This document shows positions 45,262 through 56,520 of a stretch of 64,000 nt of DNA, piece by piece. The first letter of the stretch is position 1. Every line of letters begins with the position of its first letter. Under the pieces are notes generated by a model. That model saw nothing but the letters and a program-made list of their open reading frames with translations. It had not been told where the DNA came from and searched no databases. Source of the stretch: Kingdonia uniflora. Lineage: Eukaryota > Streptophyta > Magnoliopsida > Ranunculales > Circaeasteraceae. The DNA lies in contig JACGCM010001227.1 in NCBI GenBank assembly GCA_014058105.1, forward strand, positions 1 to 64,000. Direction: 5' to 3'. A program made the position numbers and the translations under genes.

Positions 45262-45889
45262 TGTTGAGATTAGATGTAACTAATCTCTCTTTTACAACAA
45301 GAACGAAATGAGGAAATTGCCAAACGATAAATATACCAAACGGAGAACAAATCACAAAGACGAGATTTACTCGAAGAAGGGAAGTGAAAAACCCTTTCGA
45401 ATAAATAAGTATTCCTTACGAACAATCTACTATAATTAAATAGTTTTCAATCGATCTCTCAAGCTTCCTCGATGCTTTAATAAATCTCTCAAGCCCTAGT
45501 TTTTTCTAAGATTAATCTCACCAAAAGATAACCTAAGAAATACACTAAGTATCTCTTATATAATTAGGAGGATATTACATGAGATAGGGCTCAAAGTATG
45601 GATCATGAGGCAAGTCGGTGTCCAAGCTTTAAACTTTTAAAGTTAAGTTTACGAGGTCTATTCAAATAGAGACCAAAGTTTATTCGAATAGATGATCTTC
45701 TACGACTTATATTCGAGCAGACACAAATTCTATTTGAACAGAGATGTTTATGCCTCTTATGTTCGAGCAAACTAAAGTCTTGTTCTAATAGAACACCGAC
45801 AAATCATCCGAATGATCTTTTCCTTCGTTCTTCAATCCTCGTTTATCCCATGAACTCCAATGAACATAATTTGAGCTCATTCCTCAATA
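45262..45889 (-). repeat. LTR of a second copia element, with TTCGAA array
   Basis: About 628 bp in minus orientation, ending in CTCAACA and beginning next to a purine-rich tract. TTCGAA-type hexamers lie at 45661, 45683, 45712, 45733, 45762 and 45783: steps of 22, 29, 21, 29 and 21 bases. Confidence 0.65.
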
Positions 45890-46112
45890 ATCTCTCACTT
45901 GAAATCAAATTTACTATAACCCATCTCCAGATCTTCAATAATGAATTACTCGCGCTACCCGAACCTTTAATAATGAAGACCCACAGATGTTATACATGTC
46001 GTCAACTTCTAGAATATCATCACCTTCATAAACATTTAAGCCGAATTCACATCAGTATGAATCTTCACGAGCTTCAACACACCGTCATCGAGGAACGAGT
46101 AAATATTATGAT
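45890..46112 (-). pseudogene. copia pol 3' end (left of MULE2)
   Basis: On the minus strand DDGVLKLVKIHTDVNSA matches the conserved end of copia polyproteins. It continues the RNase H fragment at 55065-54948; MULE2 has been inserted between the two. Stops are frequent. Confidence 0.65.
46104..46112. repeat. MULE2 target-site duplication, left (TATTATGAT)
   Basis: Nine bases next to the terminal repeat; TATAATGAT follows the right end at 54939-54947 (8 of 9 identical). Confidence 0.8.
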
Positions 46113-46295
46113 GAGTAAATTTGACTTTACCCCCTAAGTTAGGAAAACTCTTTGTGGATAGCCTCCACTTTAACCAAAAGCTTACTTTACACCCCAAAAC
46201 TTGAATTTTTGGCAGTTAAATCGTGTTGACCCTCTTTTGACCGGCTAAAAAACTTAAAAACCTATTTTACCCCTGCTGTTTAATAAGTCAGTAGT
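46113..46295. repeat. MULE2 left terminal inverted repeat
   Basis: Matches the reverse complement of about 54735-54938, including ACCAAAAGCTTACTTTAC, AACTTGAATTT and TGTTTAATAAGTCAG. Confidence 0.85.
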
Positions 46296-47036
46296 ACGTA
46301 TAAAAGCCACATATGCTACACCTAAGCATCCCTTCAAATAACGAGTTAGCTTATTTTCACGATCTTCTAACTTCTTCTATTAGGTTTTCTGAGAGGAAAC
46401 TCATCTTCTCTGTTTCCTCTAATCTTGCGCTCGAATCCTAATCTATCAAAATGATGGGGAAAAATAGGATGCAGAAAATAGAGTAATCTCTCTCTCTCTA
46501 TGATTGGGGTTTCTTTAAGAAGAATTAGGAAAAGAAGTTAAGCCAGAAAGATAAAGAAAGTAAATATCTACTTCAATAAATCCTTTTAATTAAGATGCTT
46601 TCTTTTATGAAGTTTAAAGGTGTTTGTAATCATGTAATGTTGTTCTCCTTTCCATATGATTATGGCTTTTGAAGACTAAAAGGATACAAAAGAACACGTG
46701 ATTGAAAATTGTTACTGCATTATATTTACACAATGAAGTTGTTGGACTATCTGGCTGATTTTTTTTCTTAAATCATTCAAATGATCGAAATTGTTCGTAT
46801 TATTCAATAAGTTTTTAACTATTCAAAATGTAGTAAGTTATGGGGTTGATTATTTTGTTTGAGTAATATGCCTTTTACGATGCTTGATTTGCTTACATCG
46901 CACCTATATACTTATGATCAACTAGTAGCTACCATAATATATTTGTATATCATTCTACCTTAATACTTCTATATCATTCTATGTTTGACAGGGGTTGACT
47001 AGTAGTTAAAGACGTTTTTATTCATCTTAATAGGAG
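46296..47036. other. MULE2 leader and promoter region
   Basis: AT-rich sequence between the left terminal repeat and the transposase, with an untranslated-leader-like part (TTCTCTGTTTCCTCT near 46410). No coding similarity. Confidence 0.4.
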
Positions 47037-50000
47037 ATGGGTTGCTAAGGAATTGACAATGATTTCACATTAGAAGACTATCAAAGTGGAATATATGATA
47101 TCCTTAAGAGTGTAGATGGCAACAATTTGTATTACTTCAACCTGCTCAAATACGTAATAGAGCTAATGAATGATACACTTGGGAGGGCAACAACTTTTCC
47201 TGATAGTCTAATTGAACTTGTTTGTTTGTGCAATGGCAAGCAAGTGATTCTTAATGCAGATGTACTCAAGTAAATGTGGATAGCCAGTGATAACTATAAT
47301 GACCATAGTATTCATATATATGTTATAATAAGTGGCACCTTTGATATGTTATCTTTAGGCTTGCCAAACATCCAAGCAGGTATAGTAGAGGGTGTACAAA
47401 GAACATAAACTAAAACCAAGGTTACTAAAAGAAATAATGAATCTATGGCAGAAAAGCCAAAGAGGTTGAGATCTACTTATTTGCCTGAGGAGGACTTAGA
47501 TGAATTGCCTGACTACTTTGAGAGTGATACAGAGGAAGATGGTGATTTTAATGCTGAAGAGGTTGGCGTTGAGGATACAAAGGAAGATGATGATTTCGAT
47601 GCTGATGGGATGGGTAGTGGGGATACTAGGGTTAGAGACGATATTGTAGAAAAAAATGTTGATAACTTGGTGGATGATCAACTTGATCCAGATAATCTAG
47701 AAGCCGAGGAAGGATACCATAGCACCCATTCATCCTAGGATGGGGATGACTTACCAAATGAAAATGATTTGAGGAGATGTGATGATTTTGGAGACTTTGT
47801 GGGTGAAACGAATAATATATTCAAAGAAGAAGAAGAAAACATTTTTAATAACACTCTTGTTGAGGTTTGCAAAGAATTGAAGGTTGGGATGGAGTGGCAC
47901 ACAATGTATAAAGCTAGAGAGCATCTTAGAAGGTTTGCCATTGTTAACAGGTTTAGTTTTAGGCAAGTTAAGAATGAGGGATACAGGCTATGGTATAAGT
48001 GCATTGATAAAGTGTGCAAATGGCTGGTCTATGTTAGAAGGCAGAATGATGGACATACCATGAAGTTAATGAATGGTATATTTGTGCACAACTGTAAGAG
48101 GAAACTTGATACCAAAAATAGACTTGCAAATGCACTTTGGGATGCTAATGAGATTGAGGAAACAGTTAGAGACATGAAAACATTTTCTCCACAAGATGCA
48201 ATGGCTATAATTAGTAGGAGATATGGTGCAGATCTTTCATACTTCACAGCTTAGAATGCCAAAACCATATGCACGGAGAAAATTGTTGGTTCTTTTGACG
48301 AAGGCTACACATTGATGCCTGAGTTGTGTAGGAAAATCCTTATCTCGAACCCTGGTAGTATTGCATAGTGTAGTACGGATGATGACACGAAGATGTGGAC
48401 AGGAACTTGTATAGCATACAAGGCATCATTGGATGGGTTTTTCAAAGGTTGTAGACCAATCATAGGTTTGGATGGATGCTTTTTGAAGGGGAAGTATGGG
48501 GGGAAGTGCCTCTCAATTGTTGGTCTAGATGGAAATAATGGTTTATTCCCTATTGCTATATACTAATGTAGGAGTGAGTGCCTTACTACATAGAAGACAT
48601 TTCTAGGGTTATTGGCTCCTTATCTTACGTTGCACCCGAGCAAACTTACCTTCCCATCAGACAGGTAGAAATGACTGGTTGATGTTGTCGCTCAGGAATA
48701 ATATATATTTAAAACTCTTATATGTTTAAGCTTTTTAATACATATATAATTGTTTTCTTTATTTTAACTCCCTTGCTTTTTGTTCAGGTTTTCCACCATC
48801 AAAACCATAGGTTTTGTTTCAGTCATTTTTACAAAAATTTTAAGAAGAATTTTAAAAGAACATACTTAGAAAGGTTGTCTTGGGAGGCTGCAAAAGCTTA
48901 TGTGCAAGAAGAAAAAGAGAAGTTTCTTGATTAACTTGATAAAGATCATCCTGGGGTAAGGCAATGGTTGGAGAAGGAACCATATGAAGCTTGGTGTAGG
49001 TCCCATTTTGATTTTACTGCAAAGTGCAAACATATTACTAACAATTTTAATGAATTGTTTAACAACTGGATTATGAAAGTTAGAGATATACCAATCCACA
49101 AGTCAATTGAGAATCAAAATTTAATGATGATGAAGTTAACTTATGAGCGAAGGTTAAAAGCCAAGAAATGGGATCAAGATGGTATAGTACCTAGGGCTAA
49201 GGTGCATATTGCAAAGCTTGAAAAGAGACAAAAAAAAATTAACATTCAAGGGTCCACTGATAATAATTGGGTTGTTATTAACCCGTCTGGTCAGATGTGG
49301 TCATTGAATCTTGAGAAGCAACAACGTTCTTGCAATGAATGGCAAGATTCAGGACTACCATGTGTTCATGCAGCTTGTGTGTTAAGTCCATATGAAGACT
49401 TGGAATGGGTGAAGTAAGTTTATTAAAAATATTATTCATACTGAAGTTTGATGCCAACTTAATGTTAGATATGCTCAAATGTGTTCTGTCTTGTAGCTAT
49501 TGCAGTCCCTATCATAGGGTGGCTAATTACGTAGTAGCATAAGGTCCTATTTTACCTTTAGCTTATTCATCATTGTGGGGGAAAGTTAGTGCATTCTCTT
49601 ACCTATCTAATATAACCAATTATCTTTTTCCTCTTTCCAATTTAATGTATAACTTAGCTCTCATTAACTCATTATAATCATGTTATTTTTCTTTGTGAGC
49701 AACCTTTACGTTAGGTTGAACCACCACCACTTGTAAGGGTAACTAGGAGGCCTTGGAAAGTAAGGAAAAAAGATGCAGAGGGTTCGGAAAAGAATAAAAA
49801 AAGATGTGGTAAATGTGGATTTTATGGCCATAACAAAAAACTTGTAAAGGCCAACCTGCCCCATAATAGCCAAGGAAAGAGAAGCAAATTTATAGGGTGA
49901 ACACTGGGTGTAGCAGAGTCACAAATCGAAGGAAAATGGGGTTTGACACACCAATTAGAGGAAGGAACCAATGAGGTTGACCGAGAGGAAATAGACCAAG

Positions 50001-50280
50001 GGCCAATTTATTTGGTACTAAGAGTGAAGTTTTAAATGAGTTAACAAGCCGACCAAGGGCCAATTTGTTTGGCAAAGGTAAAGAACATTCTCAAGCATCA
50101 CCACTACTAATATTATCCTGTTCTTATACCAATGCATCTAGTCAACCATCACCAAGCACATTCATCACACAACAGGTTGTACTTTCATCGAAGCCAAGTA
50201 AGCTTGCCAAAGCTAAGATTGTAACTGATAATCACTGCAAGAAAGTTTTCAAGCCAGTGAGGCCAAATCGGAGGCCTTAG
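47037..50280 (+). pseudogene. MuDR-type transposase of MULE2
   Basis: MURA-like transposase in order: an N-terminal region (47080-47400), an acidic linker (47445-47740), the plant MuDR DNA-binding domain (48000-48130: RLWYKCIDKVCKWLVYVRRQ), the first catalytic Asp in IGLDGCFLKGKYGG (about 48465), a short intron (about 48697-48787), HRFCFSHFYKNFKK, a SWIM zinc finger (CNEWQDSGLPCVHAACVL, 49330-49385), another intron and a zinc knuckle (CGKCGFYGHNKKL, 49805). In-frame stops occur near 47736, 48252, 48366, 48565 and 48932, mostly single-base changes. The second catalytic Asp region seems shortened, since few residues separate LAPYLTLHPSKLTFPSDR from the intron. The end at 50280 is the last reading of a basic tail. 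Confidence 0.85.
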
Positions 50281-51148
50281 TTGAGATTAGGTTGTTATAT
50301 TTCAAGGGATACTTATATGGCTATCTTTCATTTTTGTTGCTCGAAGATTTTTTCCAATGAATCACAGTATTTGGTGATCAATTACCTATGAATTTCTATT
50401 GTTTGTGAAACTTTAAATTTTGTTGAATTCAGTTATATCAGGAGTGATTTCAATTTCAGCCTTTAGTTGTTAGCTATGTGCAGATCTATTTTTACGTTGT
50501 TTAATGTGGGTTTTTAGTACTTTGTAGGGCTATCAAAATGAAGAAGAAAGATGTTTTTATGATGTTCAAGGATTTCTTTGTGTTGTTTACACTTGATTTT
50601 GTGTTATTCAGGGTTCTTTTAGTTATGTTTAAGGTTTTTTTGATGTTGTTTGGCGCTGCTTTGTATGCAGATACAGTTTATGAGTAACTTTCTATAACCA
50701 GTTTATGAACAGCAGGGGCAGCTCATAAATAAGAGATATGTGGACTACAAATAGTTTTTTCAGTTTACAGCAGCATATGGAAAGCAAGAAACAAGCGGAA
50801 ATTTGAAGAAATATAGACTACAGTCACTGCACCACAAGTTATTATTTTTAGCAAAAAGTTTATAATTTTATAAAAGTCTACAAGTTATTAAGCACAACAT
50901 AATAATGGACATATCGGATTCTTCTTCAATGTCAGAAATTTGGATGAACAATGACATACATGATCTGAAGGTTATAAAAGAAGTAAATGTGCATTGCAAG
51001 GAAATAAAAAAGAAGCAATTCAAGAGTGGCATGTAAATATTTCATTACTATTTATTCTAAATTATAGGAAAGAAGAATTAAAAAATCTATAAGTTTAAGA
51101 ATTGTAAGCGCTTAATGAACAATTCAATATCTAAGTTTTTCTTTCATT
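50281..51148. other. MULE2 internal non-coding region
   Basis: About 0.9 kb of AT-rich sequence following the transposase. No gene or phased motif array is seen. Confidence 0.4.
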
Positions 51149-51219
51149 AGATCCAAGTGGATTTGAACCACCAACCTCTCAAAAATTGAGCTCTCTAACC
51201 CTTTTGAGCTACTGGATCC
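51149..51219 (-). tRNA. tRNA-like sequence (degenerate, no variable loop)
   Basis: On the minus strand a 7-bp acceptor stem (GGATCCA with TGGATCT), a D arm (GCTC/GAGC), an anticodon-like arm (CAATT/GGTTG around TTTGAGA) and a T arm (GGTGG TTCAAAT CCACT) can be drawn. A-box-like TAGCTCAAAAGGG and B-box-like GGTTCAAATCC are present. The variable loop is missing and the T and anticodon stems compete for bases. It is therefore a decayed tRNA, an organelle-derived tRNA, or the head of a tRNA-derived SINE rather than a working gene. If real, the anticodon position reads TGA. Confidence 0.4.
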
Positions 51220-52279
51220 ATCATCAAATACATACAAACAATTACAACAATCAAATACCATGTCAAACTTTTTAAACTTTTAGTAAGCTTGGTCAGACCT
51301 ACCCTTATTCACTAAGCCTTGCACTCTATTTATTATGCTTTTAGGTATTGTGGTTTCTCTGAAGTACCCCCCATTCATCAAACTGAAAACCATAAAACTA
51401 AAAAAAAAGTCAATCAGTATTAAAGTTGTTCACTTGTAGTTTTGGAGATATTGTAAATCATGACATCCATAGAATTCATCTGAAACCCATGGTTCTGCTT
51501 CTCTGAGGGAAAATAAATGACAGTATCCAAACAAAGAAAGCTACTTGCTTCTATAAGCAAGTATACGTTGTATCTTCCTGATTCTCGTTGTGTATTCAAG
51601 TATTGGTACTGGAGTAAAGCCTATATGCCACCTAGTAACCCATACCGTAATCAAATGGTGTGACCATTTAGTTATTAATTGCATTTACTTACTAAAGTTT
51701 TTGAAAATAGAAAAGGTTCAGGGTATATAGACCAATAAGAAACTATACATATAGAGCATGGCTACAATTTATGAAGAACGAACTTGCACGGACTTGAGAA
51801 ATTTTAAGCTAGGTTTTACTTACAAGTTAAAACGCGAGCAGAACTGCAACTTGTTAAAGTTCACAAATGAGGCTGATTAGATCACCTATCATAGGGACCT
51901 AACTATGTAGACTGCTAATAGCAGAGTTTTACTTATAAGTCCCTCCAATGTTTATCACTTCGTGCAAAGTATCCTTTAATATGCGCATGGTTAAACTAAT
52001 TTTCATGGGTACTGAGCTAGTTCACCTATAGATGGCTTCATCATTTTTCATAGCTATAGGATACTTAATCATGAAACCAGGACGTAAAAACATTCAAAAA
52101 TACAGGCAAAATGGAGACTTTAAGAATTGTATAAATGTGATTAACTGACCTGAAATGAGTTTGCTATTGCTTTAAGTTAGCTTTACTTAAATGAACGAAC
52201 TTGAGAGCTCCAGATCTCCTCAAACCCCATAATAAGCAACTTTGTTGAAAATTGATATGCCCCGGCCCTTACTAGTTTC
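51220..52279. other. MULE2 internal non-coding region, right part
   Basis: About 1 kb between the tRNA-like sequence and the captured PPR gene. No coding similarity; possibly the captured 3' flank of the PPR gene. Confidence 0.35.
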
Positions 52280-53650
52280 TCAATCTCATAATGGATCATT
52301 TACTAGAATTTTCATTTTCTCAACTTAAAATTCAAGCACATCTTCTCTTTTCTCCTCTATAAGCAACTGTCGTAACTTTCAAAATATCAATCCTGATGGT
52401 CGTATATCCCTTTTTCTATCATTTCTTCCAAAAAGATACAGGCATTGCAAACTTCCCCCTTCTCGCACAACCCATTGATGAGAACATAAAAAAATGCGCA
52501 TGTTAGGAACAAATTGCTTCAACTGCATGTACTTCCACACCTTCATAGCCATCTCCAACTTATCATTTTCACAAAACATTTTTATCATCACGGTATATGT
52601 GTCTGCGTCGGGGTCACAAACCTTGATCATCCGACGGAATACCATATAAGCCTCATTAGTCTCTCCACGGCTTATCAAACTGTTCACGATAATATTGCAA
52701 GTTCTTGAATTAGGCAGAACCCCCTTACGATTAATGTCCTTCAAAACCTAAAAAACGTCCTTAAACTTGTTTGTTTTACAAAAAGCTACAATAAGAGCAT
52801 TATAAGTTGTAACATCATCCTTAATTCCATTTTTCTCCATCTCCAAAAACGTCTCAACTGCTTCTTCTATCAGATTCTCTATACCTTAGTTATGAACCAA
52901 GACACAATAAATGAAAGAAGTCGGCTTACAACGAAGACAATCCATCTCCCTAACAACTTCGAGTGCTTCGTCGACCCTCCCCGCTTTGCATAAAACATCA
53001 ACCATAATCTCATAAGTTACAATGCTGGGATTACAACCATTATCAGCCATCATTCTTAAAATCTTCCTTGCCTTAGGAAGATTTGGAGATTTTTCCCATC
53101 CCTCCAGCAATATACTATAAGTTTTTGAATCCGGCGAGAACTTGTCTTTCATCTTATCAAAAATCTCTTGTACTTTCCTAATATTCTTCGGCTTACAAAA
53201 TACACTTAACAAGCTATTAAGCGCTGCTAAATTAGGTGGAACTCCATAATTATCCATAACATTGAAAGTATAAATTGCCTCATCCACCTTCTACGCTCTC
53301 GCATACTTCCTAATTATCACACAAAATGTCTCGATATTCAAAAACCCATTACTACGCATACTATTAACAACATCTCACATAATCTTATACTGTCTTATCT
53401 TAGCCAAAGATTCAATCAAAGTATAGTAAGTTATAACAGTGTGTTCATAGTTCCTTTTTTACCTACCCGCTCAAAAAATCTATATGCCTGCATCCTAGCA
53501 TTTGAAAACCTCTTTAGAACATCTTCCACTAAGTCTGTCTATACCCGTATGCCACTTTCATTCAAATTAGTCTCAAGACCTGCTTTATGGAAAGACATCA
53601 TAATCTTACATATTCGTTTCTTCGAATCGTAAATATCTATCATTGGCTCC
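52280..53650 (-). pseudogene. Captured PPR gene, At1g77360-like
   Basis: An intronless run of P-class pentatricopeptide repeats. It aligns in order with the mitochondrial PPR protein At1g77360 as I know it: ICKIMMSFHKAGLETNLNES (start), SKTYSILLEGWEKSPNLPKA, YEIMVDVLCKAGRVDEALEV, SRTCNIIVNSLISRGETNEA, PDADTYTVMIKMFCENDKLE and a final block to about 52280. PPR proteins bind organelle RNA by one base per 35-residue repeat. The copy lacks the N-terminal targeting part. Stops occur near 52748, 52886, 53291, 53375 and 53539, and frame changes near 52470 and 53440. It lies on the opposite strand to the transposase inside MULE2, so it is best read as a Pack-MULE-like capture. Confidence 0.85.
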
Positions 53651-54540
53651 GATAGTAATCACGACTATAAGGAACAGTTAGCCACCTCAATCATTTGTCG
53701 CAACAATAAATAAAGGTATGCAAAAGCAAAAACCAACAAGAACGATTTCAGTTGATTTAAACCCTAAAAGAATATTGAAGAAAGATATTTTAACACCCTT
53801 TATTCTAGCAATATCAGCAACTTCCCCATCGTAAGTGAACGACTCAAGTACTACTCTTCTTCAAAAGTATTTGAAGCAATCAGAGGCAAACAAGACCAAC
53901 AATGACAAAGATAGGCTAAATGGTAAGACTAAGACTAAAGAAACTCACCAAGTCCCTTACAACAACCATTACTTTAGGATTTAGAGATCAAACTCCTCCT
54001 TGGCAAAATCTTATAACAAGGCGCTTTGGCAATAGTTTACCGAGCTGAAAAAGAATACAACAATAAAAATTATGTAAATCTCACCTTCTAACTGAAATAC
54101 ACTGCACTGATAAATTCATAAATGTGAGCAAATACCTTTGCATTATGTAAATAAAATCCAAGCCAAGTTGTCCAAGTTCAAATTTGACTATGCCAAATTC
54201 AAATTCTTCTGATAATTTTAATGCATAATAGTTAATGACATACTTGACATAATGATCATGAAGTTTATAATTCTCAAACCATTTATTCAACACAATTAAA
54301 TAAAAGAATGAAAAAGGATTGAATTTTAGACATTAAAACTTACTTAAAGTTAAGAACTTGCGACAAAAAACTCATGCAAATCTGAGGAGAAATTCACAAT
54401 AGTTGTAATTTAAAGAAAATGAGAAAAGCCTATGTAGGAATTTGAAACCATAAAGAAACCCAAATAAATAGATATTCAATATAATGAAAGATTATATATG
54501 AGATTGAAGTTTGATATGGCTTGAAATCTAATCAAAAAAT

Positions 54541-54545
<5 letters not shown>
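53651..54545. other. MULE2 right internal non-coding region
   Basis: About 0.9 kb, possibly including captured 5' flank of the PPR gene near the left end. No gene is recognised. Confidence 0.35.

Positions 54546-54580
<35 letters not shown>
54546..54580. repeat. (GA)n microsatellite
   Basis: About 17 GA units, 150 bases inside the right terminal repeat of MULE2. Confidence 0.95.
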
Positions 54581-54581
<1 letters not shown>

Positions 54582-54734
54582 CTTAGTTTAAAACTAATTC
54601 GGTGATGCAAAATTCTCGATTGATATTCGATGGAGTTTCGTCGTGAAGAATCCTAATTTATGGAGAGAAGAGAATTAGATCGAGAACTACTCTCTATTCT
54701 TTTCTATTTTGGTTCTTTCGTAATTGCCTATGTG

Positions 54735-54938
54735 GATGCTGACTCATTAAACAATAGGGGCCTATGTGGATGCTGACTTATTAAACAATAGGGGTAAAAC
54801 AGGTTTTTAAGTCAAATGAAGGGTCAACATGATTTGACCACCGGAAATTCAAGTTTTGGGGGTAAAGTAAGCTTTTGGTTTAAGTGGGGGCTAGTCACAA
54901 AGAGTTCTCTTAACATGGGGGTAAAGCCAAATTTACTC
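54735..54938. repeat. MULE2 right terminal inverted repeat with internal duplication
   Basis: Reverse complement of the left repeat. Its inner end has a roughly 38-bp direct duplication (GCCTATGTGGATGCTGACT...AACAATAGGGG at about 54727 and 54765) that the left repeat lacks. Confidence 0.85.
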
Positions 54939-54947
54939 TATAATGAT

Positions 54948-55065
54948 ATAAGAATATTAATATGCTTGGTTCTATTGTGAAAAACCGCATTCTTCGCTAA
55001 GTATATCGCGCTTTGATTATCGCGATATAACTTAGGATGATTTTATTCTTTGCCGAGCTCTTTCA
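54948..55065 (-). pseudogene. copia RNase H fragment (right of MULE2)
   Basis: On the minus strand LMKELGKE then YRDNQSAIYLAKNAVFHNRT, the conserved copia RNase H block. The reading continues at 46112 on the other side of MULE2. Confidence 0.8.
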
Positions 55066-55220
55066 TCAGCCCCTTAAGACTCTTGGCTAAAACCAATTTT
55101 TGCCGCCTGATATGATAAAACTAAGTTAACAGTTGCCAAGGGGACTTCATGAGGAGAGGAGAAGACTAGACAAACACACTTATAAAATTATGGATTTCAA
55201 TTCAACAGTCGCTATCTCTT
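55065..55220. repeat. Short duplicated segment, copy 2
   Basis: Matches 44370-44515 and runs directly into block R1 at 55220. Confidence 0.75.
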
Positions 55221-56175
55221 ATAAATGTGGCTCAATTAGGCTCACTGCAAGCATGATGCAAAATCCACTCTTCATAGCTTCTACGTCTTTGTTTCAATTC
55301 ACAACGCAAGTAAGTAGGGTGCTTTAGAAATGCTTGCATATGTTTGTTTCAATTTTAATTGTTTCTTACAAGGCAAACTATTTATATTTATGTGTAAAAG
55401 TGTCCTTATTTTACTTACATTTTGTTACAGTCAAAAAATCATTTTGCTTCCAAGAGCAAAGATAAATTTATACTTAACTGAAATGAGGAAAACTCTGACT
55501 TCACTAACTGTATTTGCTCAAATTAGTGATTAACTCCCACATATCCTTTCCATGATTTTACGCTACCAACTCTTAGTTATTTTGCACTGGGTGACCGGCA
55601 GAGTATTTTTATAGGGGCAGAGGCAAAAATACGCGTTATACATGGTCAACCAGATCAGCCTTGTTGACTGGTAGATACAGTCTACAGAGGGTCCGAAGAC
55701 ATAGAAATGACCAAAGCGTATGAGGACAGGAGATCTCACCTTCTAAGAAGGTCGGACTTGTCTGTCGGACAGACCTACTGGAGTCAGTTGTGGATTGCAA
55801 TTTCCTTTTACCTTCTTGGACGGGGAGCTTTTCAAGTCTGCATCATCTATTGTGTTCACAAAAAAAAGAAAAATAGTACATAAGTGATAAATAGCTAAAA
55901 GGAAAGGTTAAAAAGAAATAATAGCAAATAGATGTAAGAAGAGATCATTAAAATCATGATGCCTTACTAGATCATAAATTCATAATCAATTGTCTCAACT
56001 TCATATTTGTGCTTAGCTCATTGTCTATCAATGGATATTTTTAGTGCCTAAAATATAAATATCTTTGATATGCTAAGTCAAATCTAATAATTCTACACTT
56101 GTAATGATTTTAAAATTGAGGGACCTATAAATATAGAAACTTAACACTTTCAGCCTATCTTAAAGCTAAATTTCT
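55220..56175. repeat. Uninterrupted R1-R2-R3 block
   Basis: 55220-55610 equals 18750-19140 (R1), 55610-55960 equals 22545-22890 (R2), 55975-56010 equals 23355-23400, and 56015-56175 equals 33225-33468 (R3). Here the four pieces are joined with only short differences. The block therefore shows the sequence before the gypsy element and MULE1 inserted in the other copy. Confidence 0.88.
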
Positions 56176-56520
56176 AGATCTCTCCTTGAAATCTTCCAAT
56201 ACATCAAATCAGAGAAATTAACAAAGAAAATTTCTCGAAATGAAATAACATTTTTTACCCGAAACCTTTTTTTTATTTTATCTTCATTTTCACCATATTC
56301 GTTTTTTGTGAATATCAAACGGAAAATATGAGAATAAATACTAGTTTTTGCCATCTTTGTAAAATCGATACTTTGGCAAGCCTCTTCCAAAATTGATACT
56401 AAAATTAACAAATCGATAATGGTCCTACCTACTACCCCCTAGTTGTCACCCTATTCTCAAACATTAAATGTTGATGGGTAGTCTAATCTGCTACAGTAAT
56501 AATACTACCTACTCTCAAAG
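56176..56520. other. Region containing the probable left end of MULE3
   Basis: Similarity to the duplicated block stops near 56175 and phased motifs begin near 56529, so MULE3 should start in between. I could not find its terminal repeat. GTAGTCTAATCTGCTACAGT occurs at 56477 and again at 56654. Confidence 0.35.

Larger units (their letters stand above)
46113..54938. mobile_element. MULE2: 8.8-kb Mutator-like element with MuDR-type transposase and captured PPR gene
   Basis: Long terminal inverted repeats of about 180 bp (left GAGTAAATTTGACTTTACCC, right GAGTAAATTTGGCTTTACCC reading inward) and a 9-bp TSD define the element. It carries a MuDR/MURA-type transposase remnant (47040-50280, +), a tRNA-like sequence (51149-51219, -) and a nearly full-length PPR gene copy (52280-53650, -). 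It is inserted in the RNase H part of a minus-strand copia element. Stops in the transposase show that it is not active by itself. Confidence 0.88.

Noticed and set aside
45850..46137. 95-residue plus-strand frame with a C2H2-like CYTCRQLL...HKHLSRIH pattern
   Set aside because: It is antisense to the copia pol end and runs into the terminal repeat of MULE2; the finger-like spacing is chance.
56166..56411. 81-residue minus-strand frame near the presumed MULE3 left end
   Set aside because: Low-complexity Lys/Ile-rich text spanning the end of the duplicated block; no family recognised.
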